This document shows positions 59,635 through 64,000 of a stretch of DNA of 64,000 nt, in pieces (within the stretch, counting starts at the first letter, position 1; each line of letters opens with the position of its first letter). Origin of the DNA: Cymodocea nodosa (lineage: Eukaryota; Streptophyta; Magnoliopsida; Alismatales; Cymodoceaceae); NCBI GenBank assembly GCA_036874045.1, contig CM072341.1, positions 74,501 to 138,500 on the forward strand, read 5' to 3'. Made by a program: the position numbers and the translations under genes. The notes beneath the pieces were generated by a model that saw only the letters and a list, made by a program, of their open reading frames with translations, did not search any database and was not told where the DNA came from.

Positions 59635-61055
59635 ATGGTAGGAGGACACGTGACGAAGGATGTGTACGACACCGCAATGATCGACGGGGATGTGTTCGAC
59701 AAGATAGATGACCTGCTCGACTTCTCCGATGAGGAGTTGCGGACACTCCTGGAGCCACAGTGTTGGCCGTTCGACGATGGTCTCGGTCTCCGCAACACCG
59801 CCGACTGGGGCTTCCCTCTGCTCGCGCACGCACCCTCCGTCGGCACGGCAGCTGCTGCTACCCGTTCCGCGGTTGCCATAAGGAGGGACGGCAGCGCCTT
59901 CCCGGTGAGTCATGCCTCTTGGCCACTTTTCGATTTTCCTTCCTTTCATACATATAATGTTTGCGGTCACTCTTTTGTTAATCCCCTTCCTTTCGTACAT
60001 GATGTTTGTTAATTATAAAATGACATATAAGAAAAAATCCAATAAATATGGTTATTATTATCAGGGGTTGTTTGTTTGAATGATTAAATAGTTAGGAAGT
60101 AATTATTAGCAAGGGATTAATTGTTAATTGCAACTGTTCGTTTTGTATGATATAAGTGTATATGTTGTCTTTGCAGAGCGACGATATCAGCCTGTCTGAG
60201 TTCGAATGGCTGTCGAGTCTCGATGGGGAATCCTTGTCGCCGACGACCATCCAACCGCCCAAGTGTGACGACACTAGCGCCGTCAAAAATGGTGGTGGCA
60301 AGGTCGAATTGCAGTACGGTACGCTAAGCCCGGTCTCCGTGCTCGAGCAAAATGGTCTTATCCTTGGAGGAGGAAATGGTGGTGGTGGTGGTGGCGGTGC
60401 TACTGCTGGCTCCTTCTCATCATCATCGTCGTCGTCATCTCCAACGTCATCCTCATGCTGCTCGAGCGTGGGAAGTGGGGTCAAACTGCTTGCACCACAA
60501 GCCAAGCCGCCGGAGTCGGTTGCGGTGCGCGGCCGTGCGCCGCGTACCAAACGCGCCCGTCCACCCTCAGGCCCACGCTCGAACGTACTCGTGCCAGTTG
60601 TTTGCTCTGCCATGGAGGGCACCAGTGGTGACTCATCGCCGTCGACGACGATCCCGTCCATGACGAATTCAGCAGCGTCCGAACCCGAACCACCTCTTGA
60701 CGTCGACGACGATCGGAAGAAACCGAAGATGGTGTCGTCGGATAATTTTGAGTTCCCCGGGGTCAGGAAGTGCATGCACTGTGAGATACAGAAGACACCC
60801 CAATGGCGGGCAGGGCCGATGGGACCCAAGACTCTGTGCAATGCCTGCGGGGTGCGGTACAAGTCTGGGCGTCTCTTCCCGGAGTATCGTCCTGCGGCGA
60901 GCCCCACATTCGTTGCATCCTTGCACTCGAATTCCCACAAGAAGGTCGTGGAGATGAGAGTCAGAGCCGCCAACACGGATCCACCGCCTGTAGCGTCGTC
61001 TCTGCCGGCCTCCGCCAAGGGCTGCGAACTACTCAACTACATCAGGAGCAGTTAA
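59635..61055 (+). CDS. GATA zinc-finger transcription factor (plant class A/B-type I)
   Basis: Exons 59635-59904 and 60177-61055 (phase 0) encode 382 residues. The N-terminus is acidic ([19 protein letters not shown]), as in plant subfamily I GATA factors; exon 2 begins [16 protein letters not shown], another conserved acidic block. A poly-Gly and poly-Ser stretch follows (encoded by GGT and TCA/TCG runs at 60370-60450). A basic region APRTKRARP is a likely nuclear signal. The single zinc finger is C289-x2-C292-x18-C311-x2-C314 with [19 protein letters not shown], followed by [20 protein letters not shown], diagnostic of the plant type with an 18-residue loop. It should bind WGATAR sites in the nucleus; members act in light and growth control. 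The ATG at 59635 is the first in frame. Confidence 0.94.
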
Positions 61056-61461
61056 ATTAATGTACGCAATGAGACATTAGAGGGGTCGAATTCTTTTTGC
61101 AGCTGTTTAGTGTTGATTGATTGATTGATTTGTCCGGCTGTTTCCTGTTCCATTTGTATACTATACTACTAGCCAGCACCCGCCATCTTATCTATCCTTT
61201 GCCGTAGACTTCTGCAGAACAAACGTTTGATCTTGCTTGCATCTCCTCGCCTCATTCATTACGAGCTCACGGCAGTCAAGTTCTAAGGAGACTGAAGATT
61301 CTTTTTCCTTCTTATTTTACTTAATATTTGTGTCCACAGAAAATTAGAATTGAGTTTCGACATTCATTAAGGTACAGGGTATTCGATTTTTCAAAAACGA
61401 TGGAAGATTGGATTCGACCTTTCTGTCTGCCCAACAGCACTACTTACCCGTCGACTAAAAA

Positions 61462-61656
61462 CTCACTTGAGAATGTTGCCACTGCGAGCTCGCCCAAGAA
61501 TGCTGCCACCGTGAGCTTGCTTGAGAAATTTACCATCGTAAGCTTCTCAGTGAATGTTACCTCTGTGAGCTCACTTGAGAATGCTACTACTGTACGTCAA
61601 GGGCTCGCATGAGAATGTTCTCACTGCGAGCTCTCCCGAGAATGCTACCACAGCCA
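61462..61656 (+). repeat. 27-bp minisatellite, about seven units
   Basis: Units start CTC(A/G)CTTGAGAATG or close variants and end CACTGCGAG or GTGAG. Four consecutive 27-bp units, a fifth cut short by a 10-bp insertion (ACGTCAAGGG), then two more. The unit is nine codons long, and the first five units stay open in one frame (SLENVATAS, SPKNAATVS and so on) within a 94-codon frame starting at 61328. Whether it is translated is unknown. Confidence 0.85.
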
Positions 61657-63321
61657 GTTTACCCGTCCAGACAACACTCAAGTAGTTTCCTTGGCTCAAC
61701 ATGATTTGTCGCCGATTGTGCAAGGGATTTGGGATCTGGATGACAAAAATGAAGGGAATACATTGGAGTAATAAAAAAAGGAAAAAAATAAAAAGCGTGT
61801 TATAATTCATAATTGATACATTAATTATGATATATTAACATTCAAGTTAAAATTTCATCAATTTTTACTGTATGCATAAATATTTAAATTTTAAATTCTA
61901 TTATTTTTCATCGTGTGTACAAACGTTACTACAATTACTTTCTATTATTTCCCATTTTTTTGTCTTTCTCCAGATTTTCCCTTTCGTCGTTTATGGAGTG
62001 CATAAACACCCCCCTAATCTAAATTATATTTTTAATCTCATCTCTGTGAATATTATCTATCTTTGGGTTGGGTTGGATAACCCAACATCGGTCTTCCATG
62101 GACCGACAAATTCAAGTTTAACAGGATTTTTTAACGAAGTCTAACTCAACCCATGCGGTTCGGTTCCATGGGCCGGACCAATTAGTTTCGGTCCAGTCCA
62201 TACGAGGGCCTTTCCAAATATTCGCTCGAGCTTCGGCAGATTTAATCAACACGAAATTTAAGGCCCACAACACATATTGTCTGTTTTAGGCGATTTCATT
62301 CAAGGTATTTCCCCAGTTTCATTTTTAAAAAATTGATTTCCTAACTATTTCGGTTCTTCGTATTCTTCATTTTTACTTTGCTTTAAAAATTACATGATCT
62401 AAGCGTTTTTCTTAAAAATATCATGTTGAAGGAGCCAATGCATTTCAAAAAAAATGAAACGTTAGCTCACATTACCAGCGATTGGAATTTTTGACAATTT
62501 TAGAAGTTCTAAGGTTAATTATCAAACAGACTTTTGATCTGATTTTCTAATTTACTAGTTAAAATTTCGATAATACAGCTTCACTCCCATGTTTTGTTAT
62601 TAGTTCAAGGCTCATTTACCTCTGATATGAAAGATTGGATGCTAAAATATATGTAACAAGCCGTAGCTAGTCTTATGTATTGCGCAGATTCATATTTTAT
62701 TTACTAATTTAAAGTTCATAATAGAAATAGTCTTATTTTTTAGTAAAGATAACTCATTTCTCATTTTTATTAATATTTTATTAAGATTACTAACCTAAAT
62801 AACGTTCATTTCTTTATAACTTTCTATTCCAACACTCTGTTTCATTCGGGTCTACGAGTTTTTTTTATGTAGACATGTATGGACAGTAATTTCATTTTGA
62901 TATCACGATGAAATGTAAGCATTCAATTTAAAATAAATTAAAACAAACTCATTTATGTATTAATTTATAGTTTTATTTTGAAATTTCGAATGCAAGAGTA
63001 TCTATTCCACACAAGTCGCTTATTTCTCAGGCGGATCGACAGAGGTGTCGGAAATATTAAAAAAAAAAAACAGAAGCGTCCTGTCGTCGTTTGGTGTCAG
63101 GAACCTTTCCGCAAGGTTCATTAGGTTTTACCACTTGTGTTGCTTTTGAGATTTTTATTATTTTCACTCTCTCATGATTCCTTTAGCTTAACTTGTACCA
63201 GATTACTTGTTGGTGAGAAACCTGAGAACAGACTTATAGAGTGGAAAAAAAAATGGTGTACAAGACAAAACAACATCGATCTTAATTATTTTTTACAGCA
63301 ACACTAGGACCATTTTCTTCT

Positions 63322-63322
63322 G

Positions 63323-63389
<67 letters not shown>
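63322..63389. repeat. Compound microsatellite (TA, TG, TA, GA)
   Basis: A run of AT, then GT, then AT, then AG dinucleotides, in the presumed 3' flank of the minus-strand gene. Likely polymorphic. Confidence 0.9.
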
Positions 63390-63391
<2 letters not shown>

Positions 63392-63426
63392 CGTTTTTTT
63401 TTTTTCTTGGTTTGGTATCAACCGCC

Positions 63427-63999
63427 TCATATCAGAGAGAGGGAATTGATGTCGCCATCGTTGGTAGTGGTCGGGGTGGCGTTTACGTAGCTGTTCTCTT
63501 CCATTACGGCAGCTTCTGACATGCCGGCCTCGGCAAGAGGTTTGGTTCTGGTGGATCCTCCGTCGCCATAGGATCCCTTGGAGTTATGATTCTTCTTCCG
63601 GCGGGATTGCCTTGGGACGGGCGGTGGCTGGTCCGTCGTCGTCACGGTCGGCGATTCTGCCCCGTTTCTTGTCTCCTTGCTTCTGCCATGTCTCCTCCCT
63701 TGACGGGGCGGGGCCTTGTCGCCTCGGTTACTGGCAGGGGAGCCCACGGGCGAGGCCTCGTTGGACCTGACTCGCCGTGTCACTCTACCAGCGGGAAACG
63801 TCGAGGAGGCATCACCGTACGTTGCGTCGGCGGATGCGGCGCGGGCCGGTGCGTTGCGCCTGGACGGCCTTGGGAGGGGCAGTTCTGGGAGTTCGCGATG
63901 TGGCACCTCTAGTGGGGCCAGCCGAGCCTTTGACTCTGGCTTTGACGGCCGCAGGTCCGGCGAATCCTCTTCGTTGAAGTCTGCGGCGGTTCTTGATCG
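63427..63999 (-). CDS. C-terminal part of an unrecognised basic protein (runs off the window)
   Basis: A minus-strand frame is open from the right edge (first full codon at 63999) to TGA at 63429-63427, 190 residues. It is rich in Arg, Pro, Ser, Ala and acidic residues with no hydrophobic segment: FNEEDSPDLRPSKPESKARL, then PELPLPRPSRRN, APPRQGRRHGRSKE and RQSRRKKNHNSKG. The tail is hydrophilic (EENSYVNATPTTTNDGDIN). High G/C in third positions supports coding. Low complexity prevents family assignment; it may be the disordered tail of a larger protein. The start and any upstream exons lie beyond the window. Confidence 0.55.
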   Translation of the reverse strand, partial: RSRTAADFNEEDSPDLRPSKPESKARLAPLEVPHRELPELPLPRPSRRNAPARAASADATYGDASSTFPAGRVTRRVRSNEASPVGSPASNRGDKAPPRQGRRHGRSKETRNGAESPTVTTTDQPPPVPRQSRRKKNHNSKGSYGDGGSTRTKPLAEAGMSEAAVMEENSYVNATPTTTNDGDINSLSLI

Positions 64000-64000
64000 A

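Larger units (their letters stand above)
61056..63426. other. GATA 3' flank and AT-rich spacer
   Basis: 61056 to about 61320 is likely GATA 3' untranslated and flanking sequence. A minisatellite follows (listed separately). 62050-62220 has GGGTTGGGTTGG and GGTTCGGTTCCATGGGCC phrases similar in style to the 26.0 and 26.6 kb region. The rest is AT-rich; the last 100 bases should be the 3' untranslated region of the minus-strand gene at the right edge. Confidence 0.4.

Noticed and set aside
60092-61036. 314-codon open frame antisense to the GATA gene
   Set aside because: It mirrors the GC-rich GATA exon on the other strand, has no domain, and begins with low-complexity complements of the Gly/Ser runs.
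1-64000. tRNA, rRNA and known microRNA genes
   Set aside because: I looked for T-loop (GGTTCGAATCC-like) patterns, rRNA core sequences and common plant miRNA seeds and saw none that I could support.
1-64000. CRISPR array, operon or bacterial-type defence system
   Set aside because: Spliced plant genes and retroelements fill the window. No regularly spaced repeats with unique spacers and no prokaryotic gene cluster occur.

Overview
The window is nuclear DNA from a flowering plant, most likely a commelinid monocot and possibly of the banana/ginger group. Coding exons are GC-rich at third positions (PPCK-type kinase, glycosyltransferase, GATA factor), while introns and spacers are AT-rich and hold decayed retroelements. 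The genes have GT-AG introns and plant-specific products. The order assignment is inference from base composition and protein flavour only.

Layout, left to right. (1) 1.07-2.76 kb, minus: an 11S globulin (legumin-type seed storage protein) in three exons, with a compact seed-type promoter (TATA, G-box, RY motif). (2) 4.78-5.42 kb, plus: a single-exon DUF761 protein. (3) 7.17-10.98 kb, plus: an actin-depolymerising factor with a tiny first exon and a 2.6 kb second intron. (4) 14.05-14.97 kb, plus: a phosphoenolpyruvate-carboxylase-kinase-type Ser/Thr kinase with one 82-nt intron near its 3' end. (5) 18.0-24.0 kb: no intact gene; two exon-like segments around a tandemly duplicated intron, a decayed reading frame with two internal TAG codons, and a long inverted repeat made from two opposed LINE fragments. 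(6) 24.36-25.77 kb, minus: a multi-pass membrane protein of unknown function. (7) 30.79-41.06 kb, plus: a nine-exon NCRK-type receptor-like kinase whose introns hold a LINE ORF1 relic and a 1.35 kb coding-free LTR element. (8) 43.48-46.39 kb, plus: a 937-residue type II membrane glycosyltransferase with two GT-A-like halves. (9) 48.51-53.36 kb, minus: a Ty1/copia retrotransposon with 121-bp LTRs. (10) 59.64-61.06 kb, plus: a GATA zinc-finger transcription factor. (11) 63.43 kb to the right edge, minus: the C-terminal part of an unrecognised basic protein.

The genes look like an ordinary, functionally unrelated plant neighbourhood (seed storage, actin turnover, C4/anaplerotic metabolism control, membrane signalling, cell-wall or glycan synthesis, transcription). 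I found no operon-like or clustered system. The most unusual items are the altered processing site in the 11S globulin, the LINE-derived fold-back, the precisely duplicated intron, the small LTR element inside the NCRK gene, and a 27-bp minisatellite that keeps a 9-residue reading frame. Exon boundaries were placed by eye from reading frame, GT/AG sites and family similarity.
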